Source: Jeotgalibacillus proteolyticus (GTDB taxonomy: Bacteria; Bacillota; Bacilli; Bacillales; Jeotgalibacillaceae). Taken from it: DNA of 64,000 nt. Each line of letters starts with the position of its first letter. Within the stretch, counting starts at the first letter, position 1. The notes beneath the pieces were generated by a model. That model was not told where the DNA came from, searched no databases, and saw only the letters and a program-made list of their open reading frames with translations. The position numbers and the translations under genes are program-made. Where the stretch lies: the NCBI RefSeq assembly GCF_002926065.1, contig NZ_PREZ01000002.1, positions 124,001-188,000 on the forward strand, read 5' to 3'. This document shows positions 36,691 through 45,413 of this stretch, in pieces.

Positions 36691-36906
36691 ATGGAAAAAG
36701 TACAAATTAAGGTAATGGATAACGGGTCTTTGCGGGTGTCGGGAGAGGTTGAGCTGGTGGATGCTGAGGGAAACCGTTTTCCAACAAAGCCGGTGTTTTC
36801 ATTGTGCCGGTGCGGCATGTCAAAAAACATGCCTTTCTGCGACGCGTCTCATAAAGGTAAATTCAGTTCATGCGTTCGTGCAGAAAAAGTATTGGATGAG
36901 GAATAA
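36691..36906 (+). CDS. CDGSH-type iron-sulfur domain protein
   Basis: A 71-residue protein with the complete CDGSH [2Fe-2S] signature in variant form: Cys39, Cys41, Cys50 and His54 (CRCGMSKNMPFCDASH). The three-Cys, one-His cluster is redox active and pH sensitive in known members. The role in bacteria is unclear. ATG 36691 is chosen over upstream in-frame starts because the conserved region begins here. A TATAAT at 36673-36678 lies remarkably close to the start codon. Confidence 0.85.
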   Translation: MEKVQIKVMDNGSLRVSGEVELVDAEGNRFPTKPVFSLCRCGMSKNMPFCDASHKGKFSSCVRAEKVLDEE

Positions 36907-36944
36907 TGTTCAGGCTCCCAGTCATAACGGCTGGGAGTTTTTCT

Positions 36945-37277
36945 TTAGATCCGGTCAATTGAACGGATCGTCTTAAGCTTAATTACTTTAACCTGATCAG
37001 ACTGGTCCAAAAGCTTAATCGTTTGTGCAAAAGGATCGACTCCCATAACGCTGCCTGCTGCCTGGGTATAGTTCTGTCCCTGGTAAAAGGTAACCTGAAC
37101 TAAAAGTGCGTCTTCTATCGCAAGCGCAAGAAGTTCATTCCACTCCTCTGCCCTTTGTTCATCTACTTCTGCCTGCTCTTCATACTGGTCACTTTCTGCC
37201 CATTGCCGAATCATTTTTACATGCTCCGGCAGCATCATGGCTGTCCATTTTATGGTTCCACGGTCACGAAGCATCAT
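36945..37277 (-). CDS. yqjX: YolD-like protein (YqjX type)
   Basis: A 110-residue YolD-family protein with the typical RDRGTIKWTAMMLPEH N-terminus. YolD-like proteins are constantly encoded next to Y-family polymerases of the UvrX/YqjW type and are thought to play a part similar to UmuD. The ATG directly abuts the yqjW stop, behind AAGGAGGGG. Confidence 0.88.
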   Translation of the reverse strand: MMLRDRGTIKWTAMMLPEHVKMIRQWAESDQYEEQAEVDEQRAEEWNELLALAIEDALLVQVTFYQGQNYTQAAGSVMGVDPFAQTIKLLDQSDQVKVIKLKTIRSIDRI

Positions 37278-38558
37278 TTACCCCTCCTTTTTTATTTTTG
37301 TTGATTTATGTCCTCCGATAAGGGTCGCCCTTCTTCTTGAGGTGCCGGCTTCTGTATAGGAAACAGCTCTCAGCAGGGAAGCCGAGCCATAGCGCTCCCG
37401 CACGGCATCCATCGTATAGCCGAGCTTATGGGCGAGGTTTCGCTTTGGATTAAATAAATCCATTTGCAGCGAATGGTCAGGGACAAGATTGGTAAGCGAA
37501 ATTGAAATCTTCCTCACAGGCTGCGGCTCTAAATTTTCATGAAGCAGCGCAAGACACAAGCGGTAAAGCTCCATCGTAATGGCTGTAGGCTCTGATAAGG
37601 AGCGTGACCGGTGAAAGGAGGACACTGTCGCCAGGCGGCTGTAGCCGATCCCAAGATGCAGCGTACGCGCTGCCAGATGATGCTTTCGCGTTCTTCTCGC
37701 TACTTCTTCACACATTTCAAGCACTACACTTTCAATTTCTCCGATTGCGGTATAATCCCGCAGCAGAATCTGACTTCTGCCAAAGCTTATCTGCCCCTCC
37801 ATTATAGGAGCGCCAATCTCTGATAAATCAACGCCATGAGCATGATAGTACAGCTGGTTTCCCATTATGCCAAACTCTTTTTCAAGCCGCTCAAGACTGT
37901 CGTTAGCGAGGTCCCCTACTGAAAAGATGCCCATTTTGTTTAACCGCACTTCCATGCGCCTGCCAATTCCCCACATAGCTGAAAGAGGCGTAATAGGCCA
38001 CAGCTTCTTTTCAATATCTGTGTATTTCCATTCAGCAATTCCATTGCGCTTTGCGTCAATATCAAGACACAGCTTTGCGATCAGCATATTCGGACCGATG
38101 CCAATAGCACAGGGCAGTCCGAATTCGCGCATCATATCATCAGCAATGTGCTTTGCCACTTCCCACGCATCCCCCCAGAGGGCGCTCGTGCCGTCCACCT
38201 GTAAAAAGCTTTCATCCACACTGTAAATATGAATTGATTCCTTTGGCACATAGCGATGAAAAAGCTTGGTTATTTCTGTGGAGATCCTTAAGTACTGTGC
38301 CATATTAGGCTCAAGCAGCTGAATCCGGCGGTCGCTTGGAAGCTCATGCAGCCTTGAGCCTGTTCGGATGCCAAATTCTTTTTTTAACCGGGGAGAAGCT
38401 GCCAGAATAACACTTCCTTTTTGATTTTCATCCCCCACAATGGCGATGCGTGAAGTCAAAGGATCCTGTCCTTTCTCTACTGCCGTACAGCTTGCATAAA
38501 AGCTCCGCATATCCACACACAGAATCTGGCGCTTTGGCATCATGGTATAATCAATCAT
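37278..38558 (-). CDS. yqjW: Y-family DNA polymerase YqjW (UmuC/UvrX-like)
   Basis: A 426-residue translesion polymerase. Metal-binding carboxylates lie in CVDMRSFYASC and in YSVDESFLQVD; IGIGPNMLIAKLCLDIDAK and the helix-hairpin-helix region around MWGIGRRMEVRLNKMGI are typical. It bypasses DNA lesions as the Bacillus PolY2. SOS control is supported by a LexA box over the promoter. It is distinct from the DinB polymerase at 48.9-50.1 kb. Confidence 0.92.
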   Translation of the reverse strand: MIDYTMMPKRQILCVDMRSFYASCTAVEKGQDPLTSRIAIVGDENQKGSVILAASPRLKKEFGIRTGSRLHELPSDRRIQLLEPNMAQYLRISTEITKLFHRYVPKESIHIYSVDESFLQVDGTSALWGDAWEVAKHIADDMMREFGLPCAIGIGPNMLIAKLCLDIDAKRNGIAEWKYTDIEKKLWPITPLSAMWGIGRRMEVRLNKMGIFSVGDLANDSLERLEKEFGIMGNQLYYHAHGVDLSEIGAPIMEGQISFGRSQILLRDYTAIGEIESVVLEMCEEVARRTRKHHLAARTLHLGIGYSRLATVSSFHRSRSLSEPTAITMELYRLCLALLHENLEPQPVRKISISLTNLVPDHSLQMDLFNPKRNLAHKLGYTMDAVRERYGSASLLRAVSYTEAGTSRRRATLIGGHKSTKIKKEG

Positions 38559-38573
38559 TTACATCACCACCTG

Positions 38574-38587
38574 CGAACGTTTGTTCT
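38574..38587 (-). promoter_or_regulatory. LexA (SOS) box of yqjW-yqjX
   Basis: CGAACGTTTGTTCT on the plus strand fits the Gram-positive LexA box CGAACnnnnGTTCG with one terminal mismatch. It lies two bases downstream of the -10 hexamer, over the expected transcription start, where LexA would block transcription. Confidence 0.85.
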
Positions 38588-38588
38588 T

Positions 38589-38617
38589 ATAGTATCAGCC
38601 AATTTCTTAAAAAACAA
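38589..38617 (-). promoter_or_regulatory. Sigma-A promoter of yqjW-yqjX
   Basis: Minus strand TTGTTT (38612-38617), 17 bases, TACTAT (38589-38594), directly upstream of the LexA box. Confidence 0.65.
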
Positions 38618-38704
38618 GTGGGGAATGATTGGAAAACCGCTCAAAGGGTGGATAAAACCTTCAAGTAATTAAGCTTTAAAAAGCAGTGTACACCTAAAAC
38701 ACAA

Positions 38705-38736
38705 AAAGGACTGCCACTAATTTCAGGCAGTCCTTT
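38705..38736 (-). terminator. Terminator after yqjQ
   Basis: Stem AAAGGACTGCC / GGCAGTCCTTT with a ten-base loop, followed on the minus strand by TTTGTGTTTT. Confidence 0.85.
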
Positions 38737-38742
38737 CCTGTA

Positions 38743-39537
38743 TTATTTTTGATTAAATCCCTTTTTGCCTGCTCTCTCAACCAGTCCGGGGGCCAGTGAA
38801 TGCAGCTTGGACGCAAGATTCATCCAGCCTGGCAGGTTAACTTCCCTCTTCGTTGTAAAGAGAATGGCAACGGTTTTTGCGGCGACCTTTTCGGGGCTGA
38901 GCATCCACCGCTTTACACTTTTTGTGTAGCTGCCGGAATTGTCAGCGAGTTCAAAAAAAGCGGTATCAATAGGACCGGGGTTAATTGCGGTAACAGCAAT
39001 GCCTTCATCTGCGAGCTCCATGCGAAGACTATTTGAAAATCCGAGAACGGCATGCTTTGTGGCCGAATAAATGCTTGATTTTGGGGTGGCAAGCTTGCCT
39101 GCCTGAGAAGCGATGTTGATAATATGCCCATGCCCTCTTTTCTGCATTAAAGGAATGACCGCTTTTGTAAGAGCAATTAACGCAAGAACATTGACTGAGA
39201 ACATGTCCTGCACAGTCTTTTCCGGGGTTTGGTCAAGCCGTTCAAAAAGCCCGAAGCCGGCATTATTTATCAGCGCATCAATCCCACCGGATTCCTCCTC
39301 AATTTGTGTGATAAGACCAGGGATCGATTCTAACGCTGTTAAGTCAAACGAGTAAGCCTTAACCTCTTTTGCCCCGAGAGCGCCGCATTCCTCCACAATT
39401 CGGGCAAGCCTTTGTTCGTTGCGGCCGACTAAATAAATGGATGCCCCAAGCTCTGCGCATTTTTTGGCAAGTTCAAAGCCAAGGCCGCTTGAAGCTCCTG
39501 TAATTAAAATTGTTTTATCGGTTAACTTCCTCTTCAT
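38743..39537 (-). CDS. yqjQ: Short-chain dehydrogenase YqjQ
   Basis: A 264-residue classical SDR. The NAD(P) motif TGASSGLG is near residues 14-21, NNAGFG near 91, the catalytic Ser in INIASQAG and YSATK (Tyr-x-x-x-Lys) near residue 158. The substrate is unknown. The start overlaps the yqjP end by 23 bases, so the two are coupled. Confidence 0.9.
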   Translation of the reverse strand: MKRKLTDKTILITGASSGLGFELAKKCAELGASIYLVGRNEQRLARIVEECGALGAKEVKAYSFDLTALESIPGLITQIEEESGGIDALINNAGFGLFERLDQTPEKTVQDMFSVNVLALIALTKAVIPLMQKRGHGHIINIASQAGKLATPKSSIYSATKHAVLGFSNSLRMELADEGIAVTAINPGPIDTAFFELADNSGSYTKSVKRWMLSPEKVAAKTVAILFTTKREVNLPGWMNLASKLHSLAPGLVERAGKKGFNQK

Positions 39538-40519
39538 ATAAAGGCTCCTTTGCGGTTGTTAGTGCCTTGTAGATCCACGCATCCCCCGATTTGTGACTGC
39601 GTTCTATTTCACCAGCGGCCAGTAAATAATCAAGCTGCCCCATCGTTTCTGAAAGCGTGAGGCCAAGCTGCTTACGGTAAACAGAAGGAAAAAGCTTAAC
39701 ACATAGATTAAAGGCTGTATCCGGGTTCTCAGCCAGCAGACTTTTTACATGCAGCGCTCTTTCATGTTGTTTCGCCAGTCTTTGAGAAATTAATGAGTGG
39801 GCATCCAAAACAATTGGGCCATGTCCCGGCAGAACACTCGAAATCGGAATAGCAAGCAGACTTTTTAAAGACTCATTATACTGCAGCTGGGGGATCGGGC
39901 GTTCCTGTTTTACTGAAAATGGCGGCTCAATCAATGGATTGGACGATATTTTAGCTAAAAGAAGGTCTCCGCCAATCAGCATACCATCCAACTTACGGTA
40001 AAGCGAAAGATGTCCCTGGGAATGGCCGGGTGTAGGGAGAACTGTCCAATCATGTGCATAGGGCAGCTGCCCCCCTGCCTTTAATTCACGGTCAATCCCT
40101 CTTTTTCCGAGTGCCTGAAGCGGCTCCCTCATTTTTTCAATCAGCACAAAATACGACTGCGGAAGGCCCATTTCTCTGAAAAACGTTTCATAAAACGAAT
40201 CATGGTATTCCATAAAGGCTTCTTCCCTGAGTAAAAAACGCTCTCCTTCTTTAAATCCAAGAATGTCAGCCCTGCCGAATTGCTCAATCAGCCCGGAGTG
40301 GTCAGGGTGATGATGAGTGAGGACAATTTGATCAATATCCCGAGGCTCCAGATCAATTTCAGCGAGCTGGTCCTTTAAAGCTTTCCAGGCTCCTTTCGTT
40401 TTTGGCCCGGTGTCTACCAATGTATTTTTTTCATCTTTTATTACATAAACATGAACATCCCCCACTGCAAACGGGGTGGGAATCGTCAATTGAGCAATTC
40501 CATTATGCCACTGGACCAT
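39515..40519 (-). CDS. yqjP: Metallo-beta-lactamase-fold hydrolase YqjP
   Basis: A 334-residue MBL-fold hydrolase. The metal motif HHHPDHSG is near residues 69-76; further ligands are His in PTPGHSQGH and Asp in GGDLLL. A C-terminal winged-helix-like region (about 240-320) is common in this subfamily. The substrate is probably a thioester or lactone, by inference. A 14-bp palindrome lies at the expected transcription start. Confidence 0.88.
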   Translation of the reverse strand: MVQWHNGIAQLTIPTPFAVGDVHVYVIKDEKNTLVDTGPKTKGAWKALKDQLAEIDLEPRDIDQIVLTHHHPDHSGLIEQFGRADILGFKEGERFLLREEAFMEYHDSFYETFFREMGLPQSYFVLIEKMREPLQALGKRGIDRELKAGGQLPYAHDWTVLPTPGHSQGHLSLYRKLDGMLIGGDLLLAKISSNPLIEPPFSVKQERPIPQLQYNESLKSLLAIPISSVLPGHGPIVLDAHSLISQRLAKQHERALHVKSLLAENPDTAFNLCVKLFPSVYRKQLGLTLSETMGQLDYLLAAGEIERSHKSGDAWIYKALTTAKEPLYEEEVNR

Positions 40520-40539
40520 ATAAGTGCCTCCTCATAAAA

Positions 40540-40553
40540 TGAATGATCATTCA
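40540..40553. promoter_or_regulatory. Perfect 14-bp palindrome, likely repressor operator of yqjP-yqjQ
   Basis: TGAATGATCATTCA is a perfect palindrome 21 bases upstream of the yqjP ATG and just past the predicted -10. The arms TGAATGA / TCATTCA equal those of the FadR (TetR-family) box of B. subtilis, but with no spacer where FadR sites have four bases. A TetR-family repressor other than FadR is therefore the best guess. Confidence 0.55.
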
Positions 40554-40561
40554 CTTTCTTT

Positions 40562-40590
40562 AGTGTAGCTCTTTTTCATTAAATTGTCAT
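40562..40590 (-). promoter_or_regulatory. Promoter of yqjP-yqjQ
   Basis: Minus strand ATGACA (40585-40590), 17 bases, TACACT (40562-40567). Transcription would start near 40555, immediately before the palindrome. Confidence 0.5.
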
Positions 40591-40607
40591 GTGAATCGTG
40601 AAAATGC

Positions 40608-40636
40608 TTGACAGAATGAAGGAACGTCCGCATAAT
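40608..40636 (+). promoter_or_regulatory. Sigma-A promoter of the proI T-box transcript
   Basis: Perfect TTGACA (40608-40613), 17 bases, CATAAT (40631-40636), directly upstream of the T-box leader. Confidence 0.75.
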
Positions 40637-40649
40637 CACATATAATCAA

Positions 40650-40890
40650 TCCATCTCGACAACGCGCTGATAAGGATTAGTAAACGAGTGCTAAAATGCA
40701 AGAGATCGAAGTCCGCCGGCTGAAAGGCTTCGTCGTTTTTCTCCTCGTTGAACCTGCCTTTGAGCGGCAGTAAATCTGCCCGTCTCCCTCGTTACGGGAA
40801 TAAAGCGTACCGGATTTGTCCGGTAAAATTAGGTGGTACCGCGGAAGAAAACCCTTTCGTCCTTTTTAACAGGATGAAAGGGTTTTTTGT
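40650..40890 (+). ncRNA. T-box leader with a proline (CCU) specifier
   Basis: A tRNA-sensing leader between the promoter and proI. The conserved T-box AGGTGGTACCGCGG lies at 40831-40844. In Stem I, AACGAG (from about 40683) pairs with CTCGTT (40744-40749), followed by GAA and the codon CCT at 40753-40755, which reads proline. The terminator AACCCTTTCGTCC / GGATGAAAGGGTT with seven T ends near 40888. Uncharged tRNA-Pro would stabilise the antiterminator and allow proI transcription. The leader fills most of the 471-base gap between yqjP and proI. Confidence 0.92.
40849..40888 (+). terminator. Regulated terminator of the proI T-box
   Basis: A 13-pair stem (about 40850-40862 with 40872-40884) and a T-run; the alternative antiterminator uses the T-box at 40831-40844. 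Confidence 0.88.
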
Positions 40891-40990
40891 GTTTCACCGC
40901 TAAAGCAAAATCAGCTGCACCGGAGACTTCCGGGATAAATGAGCTGGAATTTAAACAAAAGCGACCGATAATTTAAGGGAGGTTCTCCAT

Positions 40991-41818
40991 ATGAAAATCG
41001 TATTTATTGGAGCAGGTTCAATGGCAGAAGCAATGATACAGGGACTGGTTCAGGCGCCGCTATTAAAAGGAGGAGAGCTTTGGGTAACCAACCGTTCTGA
41101 TACATCCCGGCTGGAAGGAATAAAGGATCTGTATAATGTTCAGATCAGCTATGACCTCCCTTCCCTCTTTCAGGGAACAGAAGTGATCGTACTTGCCATG
41201 AAACCGAAGGATGCAAAGGAAGCCTTGCTCAGCATCCAGCCTTACATATCAGAAGGCCAGTTAATCATCTCCGTCCTTGCCGGGCTATCAATTGAATTTA
41301 TTGAAGGAAAGCTAAGAAAAGGTCAGCCAATTGCAAGAGCGATGCCCAATACTTCTGCTACGATTCAGCAGTCGGCTACAGGGGTTGCGTTTAACGATTA
41401 TGTTTCGGACGGGCAGAAAAACATTGCTCTTTCCGTTTTAGAAGCGATCGGAACCGTAACTGTGGTAGAAGAAAATAAGCTTGATCTTGTAACCGGTTTA
41501 TCGGGCAGCGGACCAGCCTACATCTACTATATTGTCGAAGCTATGGAACAGGCAGCCGTTGAGCTTGGCCTCCCTCAGGCTGAAGCAAAGCCATTTATTC
41601 TTCAAACGCTTGCCGGTGCTTCCAACATGCTTTTGACAACAAATAAATCTCCACAAAGCCTGAGAAAGGCCATCACAAGTGAAGGCGGAACGACAGAGGC
41701 CGGTGTGAAAAAGCTTGAGCAGCATCATGTAAAAGAGGCCTTTAAAGCCTGTATTAAAGAGGCAACTGAACATTCAGGAAGGCTCCGCAATCAATTTGAA
41801 CAGTTTGACAACGAGTAG
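40991..41818 (+). CDS. proI: Pyrroline-5-carboxylate reductase ProI
   Basis: A 275-residue ProC-family reductase that makes L-proline from pyrroline-5-carboxylate with NAD(P)H. The Rossmann motif is FIGAGSMAEAMI; the family signature covers GLSGSGPAYIYYIVEAM and the later TSEGGTTEAGVKKLE. AAGGGAGG precedes the ATG. The proline T-box shows end-product control, as for proI in B. subtilis. Confidence 0.95.
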   Translation: MKIVFIGAGSMAEAMIQGLVQAPLLKGGELWVTNRSDTSRLEGIKDLYNVQISYDLPSLFQGTEVIVLAMKPKDAKEALLSIQPYISEGQLIISVLAGLSIEFIEGKLRKGQPIARAMPNTSATIQQSATGVAFNDYVSDGQKNIALSVLEAIGTVTVVEENKLDLVTGLSGSGPAYIYYIVEAMEQAAVELGLPQAEAKPFILQTLAGASNMLLTTNKSPQSLRKAITSEGGTTEAGVKKLEQHHVKEAFKACIKEATEHSGRLRNQFEQFDNE

Positions 41819-41876
41819 GCTGTTGCCTCCACTCAAGTCATTTTAGTACTATTAAGAAAAAAAGGAAGCGATCGCG

Positions 41877-43019
41877 ATGCTGTTTACACTGCTGTTACTT
41901 GTTACTCTTTTTTGGATATTTATTGCGATCGACACATATAGAGGCATACGGGAGCTGCCGAAGCTTGAGCCGGAGCCGCCAACAGCATCCTGCGGCCTTG
42001 TCAGCATTATTGTCCCTGCAAGAAACGAAGCCCATACAATTGAAAAAAGCATCCGTTCACAGCTTCAGCAAACGTATAAGCCTATTGAATGGATTTTAGT
42101 AAACGACCGGTCTACTGACGGCACCGGCGAAATAATGGAAAACCTGGCAAAGAGCGACTCAAGAATTCATGTTCAGCATGTAAGCTCCCTTCCAAAAGGA
42201 TGGCTTGGCAAAAATTATGCCCTCCATAAAGGTGCAGAGCTGTCAGCAGGTAATCTCTTAGTTTTTACAGACGCAGATATTTTGTATGAACCGGATTTAA
42301 TTGCCAAGGCTGCTGCGTATTTCACCCGAAATTCGCTTGATCATCTAACTATTTCGCCCAATCTTCAGGCGAGGAGCTTTATGTTAAAAGGCTTTATTTC
42401 ATTTTTCTTATTCGGCTTTTCCTACTATAAACGTCCGTGGAATGCCAATCGCGATCATAAAAAGGGAGGCATGGGGATCGGTGCGTTTAATATGATCAGC
42501 CGCACCTCCTACCAAAAGATGGATGGCCATCAATCGATCCGAATGCGGCCGGATGATGATCTCCAGCTCGGCATTCTTGTAAAAAAGCACGGATTTAAAC
42601 AGAGAATGGTAACGGCTATTACAATGCTTAAGGTGGAATGGTACCCAACCGTTGCTGAGGCTGTAAAAGGTCTTGAAAAAAATACTTTTGCCGGGCTTCA
42701 CTACTCCTATCTGCTAGTTGCAGGAGCAGCAGCCGGCGTCTTTATTTCACAGTTCCTTCCGTTTATAACTCTTTTTCACAGCGAGGCAGCCATCCGTCTA
42801 ATAAGTGCTGCAGCCATTTGTGCACTTGCTGTTGTTTACCTCCCGCTGACCAGAAGGCTAACCTCTTATTCTTCCTGGCATGTTATCCTGTTTCCGCTTT
42901 CTGTATGCCTGTTTATCTTTGCAATCTGCCGCGCTTCATTTTTAACGCTGAAGCGGGGCGGGATTCAATGGAGGGGCACCACCTACTCACTAAAAGAAAT
43001 GAAAAAACAGATGAAATAA
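41877..43019 (+). CDS. Membrane glycosyltransferase, family 2 (CrtQ-like)
   Basis: A 380-residue GT-A enzyme. An N-terminal membrane helix (about 1-22) is followed by the catalytic domain with SIIVPARNEA, NDRSTDGTG, the metal-binding FTDADILYE and the acceptor motif RPDDDLQLG. Three C-terminal helices lie at about 278-355. The C-terminal IQWRGTTYSL resembles carotenoid glycosyltransferases of the CrtQ type, but no carotenoid genes are nearby, so the acceptor is unknown. It follows proI by 58 bases without a terminator. Confidence 0.82.
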   Translation: MLFTLLLLVTLFWIFIAIDTYRGIRELPKLEPEPPTASCGLVSIIVPARNEAHTIEKSIRSQLQQTYKPIEWILVNDRSTDGTGEIMENLAKSDSRIHVQHVSSLPKGWLGKNYALHKGAELSAGNLLVFTDADILYEPDLIAKAAAYFTRNSLDHLTISPNLQARSFMLKGFISFFLFGFSYYKRPWNANRDHKKGGMGIGAFNMISRTSYQKMDGHQSIRMRPDDDLQLGILVKKHGFKQRMVTAITMLKVEWYPTVAEAVKGLEKNTFAGLHYSYLLVAGAAAGVFISQFLPFITLFHSEAAIRLISAAAICALAVVYLPLTRRLTSYSSWHVILFPLSVCLFIFAICRASFLTLKRGGIQWRGTTYSLKEMKKQMK

Positions 43020-43029
43020 GGCTAAATTA

Positions 43030-43058
43030 TTGGTTTGATATAATAGGCTTGCTATACT
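43030..43058 (+). promoter_or_regulatory. Possible sigma-A promoter of namA
   Basis: TTGGTT (43030-43035), 17 bases, TATACT (43053-43058), about 35 bases before the namA ATG. Confidence 0.45.
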
Positions 43059-43092
43059 ATTTAGGAACTCTAAAGAATCTAGGAGGCGAACG

Positions 43093-44115
43093 ATGTCAAC
43101 TGCTCTTTTCTCACCTTATACGATTAAAAATGTAACGCTAAAAAACCGGGTCGTTATGGCTCCAATGTGTATGTACTCCTGCCATAACCAGGACGGCATG
43201 GTAGAAAACTGGCATAGAACCCATTATACGAGCCGCGCTGTCGGCCAAACGGGACTAATTATGTTAGAAGCCACAGCTGTTACTCCACAAGGCCGCATTT
43301 CAAATAAGGATCTTGGAATATGGAGTGATGAACATGTGGAAGGTCTTCGTGAGCTCGTCGCACTTATTAAAGAGCAAGGAGCTAAAACGGCTATTCAAAT
43401 TGCTCATGCAGGACGTAAATCAATGACAGATGGAGATATTATTGCCCCCTCTGCGATTGCTTTTAATGATAGTATGAAAACACCTGTTGAAATGTCCGTT
43501 CAGGATATTAACGATACCGTTGAAGCCTTTAAGCAGGGAGCAAGACGCGCAAAGGAAGCAGGCTTTGATATTATTGAGCTTCACGGAGCTCACGGCTATT
43601 TAGTTAATGAATTTTTATCTCCTCTTTCCAACCGCAGGGAAGATGAGTACGGCGGCTCCAAGGAAAATCAATACCGCTTTTTACGCGAAATTATTGACGC
43701 TGTTAAAAAGGTATGGAGCGGTCCGCTGCTCGTCCGCGTCTCAGCAAGTGACTGGGATGAAAACGGGCTGACTCCTGAAGATTATGTCCTTTATGCAAGA
43801 TGGATGAAGGAGCAGGGAGTCGATCTAATTGATGTAAGCTCGGGAGCCGTTGTGCCCGCAAGAATTAATGTCTATCCCGGCTACCAGGTAGGCATGGCAG
43901 AAACGATTCGAAAAGGTGCAGAAATACCGGTTGGCGCTGTAGGATTAATTACGTCAGGTATTCAGGCAGAAGAAATTTTACAAAACCATCGTGCCGACCT
44001 AATATTCCTGGCAAGAGAGCTGCTTCGCGACCCTTACTGGCCAAGAACAGCAGCAAAAGAGCTTAAAACAGAAATTGAGTCTCCAGTTCAATATGAACGC
44101 GGCTGGAACAGCTAA
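43093..44115 (+). CDS. namA: NADPH dehydrogenase NamA (old yellow enzyme, YqjM)
   Basis: A 340-residue FMN-dependent ene-reductase. Cys26 and Tyr28 (MAPMCMYS), the substrate His pair in HGAHGYL and the C-terminal Arg in QYERGW all match YqjM. It reduces activated C=C bonds with NADPH and may detoxify electrophiles. AGGAGG precedes the ATG. Confidence 0.95.
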   Translation: MSTALFSPYTIKNVTLKNRVVMAPMCMYSCHNQDGMVENWHRTHYTSRAVGQTGLIMLEATAVTPQGRISNKDLGIWSDEHVEGLRELVALIKEQGAKTAIQIAHAGRKSMTDGDIIAPSAIAFNDSMKTPVEMSVQDINDTVEAFKQGARRAKEAGFDIIELHGAHGYLVNEFLSPLSNRREDEYGGSKENQYRFLREIIDAVKKVWSGPLLVRVSASDWDENGLTPEDYVLYARWMKEQGVDLIDVSSGAVVPARINVYPGYQVGMAETIRKGAEIPVGAVGLITSGIQAEEILQNHRADLIFLARELLRDPYWPRTAAKELKTEIESPVQYERGWNS

Positions 44116-44119
44116 AAAT

Positions 44120-44156
44120 AAAAACTCCTGATCGGCATTGTCCGTTCAGGAGTTTT
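44120..44156. terminator. Bidirectional terminator between namA and rnz
   Basis: Stem AAAACTCCTGA / TCAGGAGTTTT with a 13-base loop. The rnz stop codon lies inside the right arm. Confidence 0.88.
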
Positions 44157-45078
44157 CTTCTTTTGAAAGCACAGCTGTCTCGCTGAAGTCATGAGCGATA
44201 TAACTATTCTCAAAAATTGCTCTCGCTTCATTAACCAGGTCTTCGCTGTCCACACTTGTGTACCTGGAGCTGATATGGGTGAGCCAAAGCTCTTTTACGC
44301 CTGACTCTTTTGCCACAGTTGCGGCCTGGGCGGTAGTAGAATGAAAATATTCATAAGCCATCTCTTCACTTTTTTGCTCAAAGGTCGCTTCATGTACGAG
44401 AAGATCTGCTCCCTCTGCAAGCTCGAATGACCTCCTGCATAAACGGGTGTCTCCAAGAATGGTAACAATCAGTCCCTTTTTATCTTCTCCGAGAAAGTCG
44501 GCTCCGTTTAAAGTCATCCCTTCCCATTGAACAGTCTGCTTATCTTTTAACTGCTTGTAAATGGGGCCGGGTTTAACGCCAAGCTCCTTAAGTTTATGAA
44601 CCTGAAGCTCGCCTGTCCGGTCTTTTTCAACAACCCTGTAGCCGAAGGAATCAATTCCATGGTCCAGCTTGCCGATATGTATGAAGCAGTCACTTTCCTC
44701 TATTACCGTACCATCTTCAATTTCAATAATAGAAAGATCATATTTAACATAGGTTGCACTCAGCTGCAGCGCAGACTGAATAAACGCTTTTATTCCTTTA
44801 GGGCCATATACGGTAAGAGGATCAGTTCCTCCCTGAAACGATCGGCTTCCAAGCAGACCGGGCAAGCCGTAAATATGATCTCCATGGAGGTGAGTGATAA
44901 AAATCTTCTCAATTCTTCTTGGCTTGATGGTTGTGTGAAGAATCTGGTGCTGCGTTGCTTCTCCGCAATCAAAAAGCCAAATAGCTCCTTCATTATTTAA
45001 ACGTCTCAATGCAATGGACGATACATTTCGCTGCTTTGCCGGCACTCCTGCGCCAGTTCCTAAAAATAATAGCTGCAT
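44146..45078 (-). CDS. rnz: Ribonuclease Z
   Basis: A 310-residue metallo-beta-lactamase-fold tRNA 3' endonuclease. The zinc motif HLHGDH is near residue 64, with other ligands in LDHG, GDTR and HISSRY; the exosite is near GPIYKQLK. It trims the 3' trailer of tRNA precursors. ATG 45078 follows GGAGG; an ATG upstream lacks spacing. Confidence 0.95.
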   Translation of the reverse strand: MQLLFLGTGAGVPAKQRNVSSIALRRLNNEGAIWLFDCGEATQHQILHTTIKPRRIEKIFITHLHGDHIYGLPGLLGSRSFQGGTDPLTVYGPKGIKAFIQSALQLSATYVKYDLSIIEIEDGTVIEESDCFIHIGKLDHGIDSFGYRVVEKDRTGELQVHKLKELGVKPGPIYKQLKDKQTVQWEGMTLNGADFLGEDKKGLIVTILGDTRLCRRSFELAEGADLLVHEATFEQKSEEMAYEYFHSTTAQAATVAKESGVKELWLTHISSRYTSVDSEDLVNEARAIFENSYIAHDFSETAVLSKEENS

Positions 45079-45096
45079 AATCAGCCTCCATCCCAC

Positions 45097-45413
45097 GGTA
45101 TCTTGTCATTTATGACTGATAAGGACCTATTCCTTTAAGAATTATAGCGCACTGTGGAGCAAAAAATAAATAGGAGGGTCCTTTTTTCTTTAAGGCTGTA
45201 TAATAGAGAAGTCAATAATTATCTGGAGTTGCTACTAAGTAAATAAATTCAATTAGATCATGAGAACTTCCAAAGAAAAAATGTTCTTTATAAAGAAGTT
45301 GCATAACGGTTGCATATCCCTTTCTTCCCCTATACAATTTAGATATTGTTTTTAGAACTTTTTCGACAAGAGTAGACACAGATTTGATTAATTTTAAAAG
45401 TGAGGTCCTGATA
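45097..45413. other. Long gap between rnz and zwf
   Basis: About 320 bases without a gene. It holds a TGTATAAT extended -10 near 45200, an interrupted inverted repeat at 45265-45300 (AACTTC / GAAGTT outside AAAGAA / TTCTTT), and a fair sigma-A promoter for zwf at 45310-45338. No ORF with a ribosome site and no riboswitch was recognised. Confidence 0.5.
45310..45338 (+). promoter_or_regulatory. Sigma-A type promoter of zwf
   Basis: TTGCAT (45310-45315), 17 bases, TACAAT (45333-45338), about 75 bases before the zwf ATG. Confidence 0.5.
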
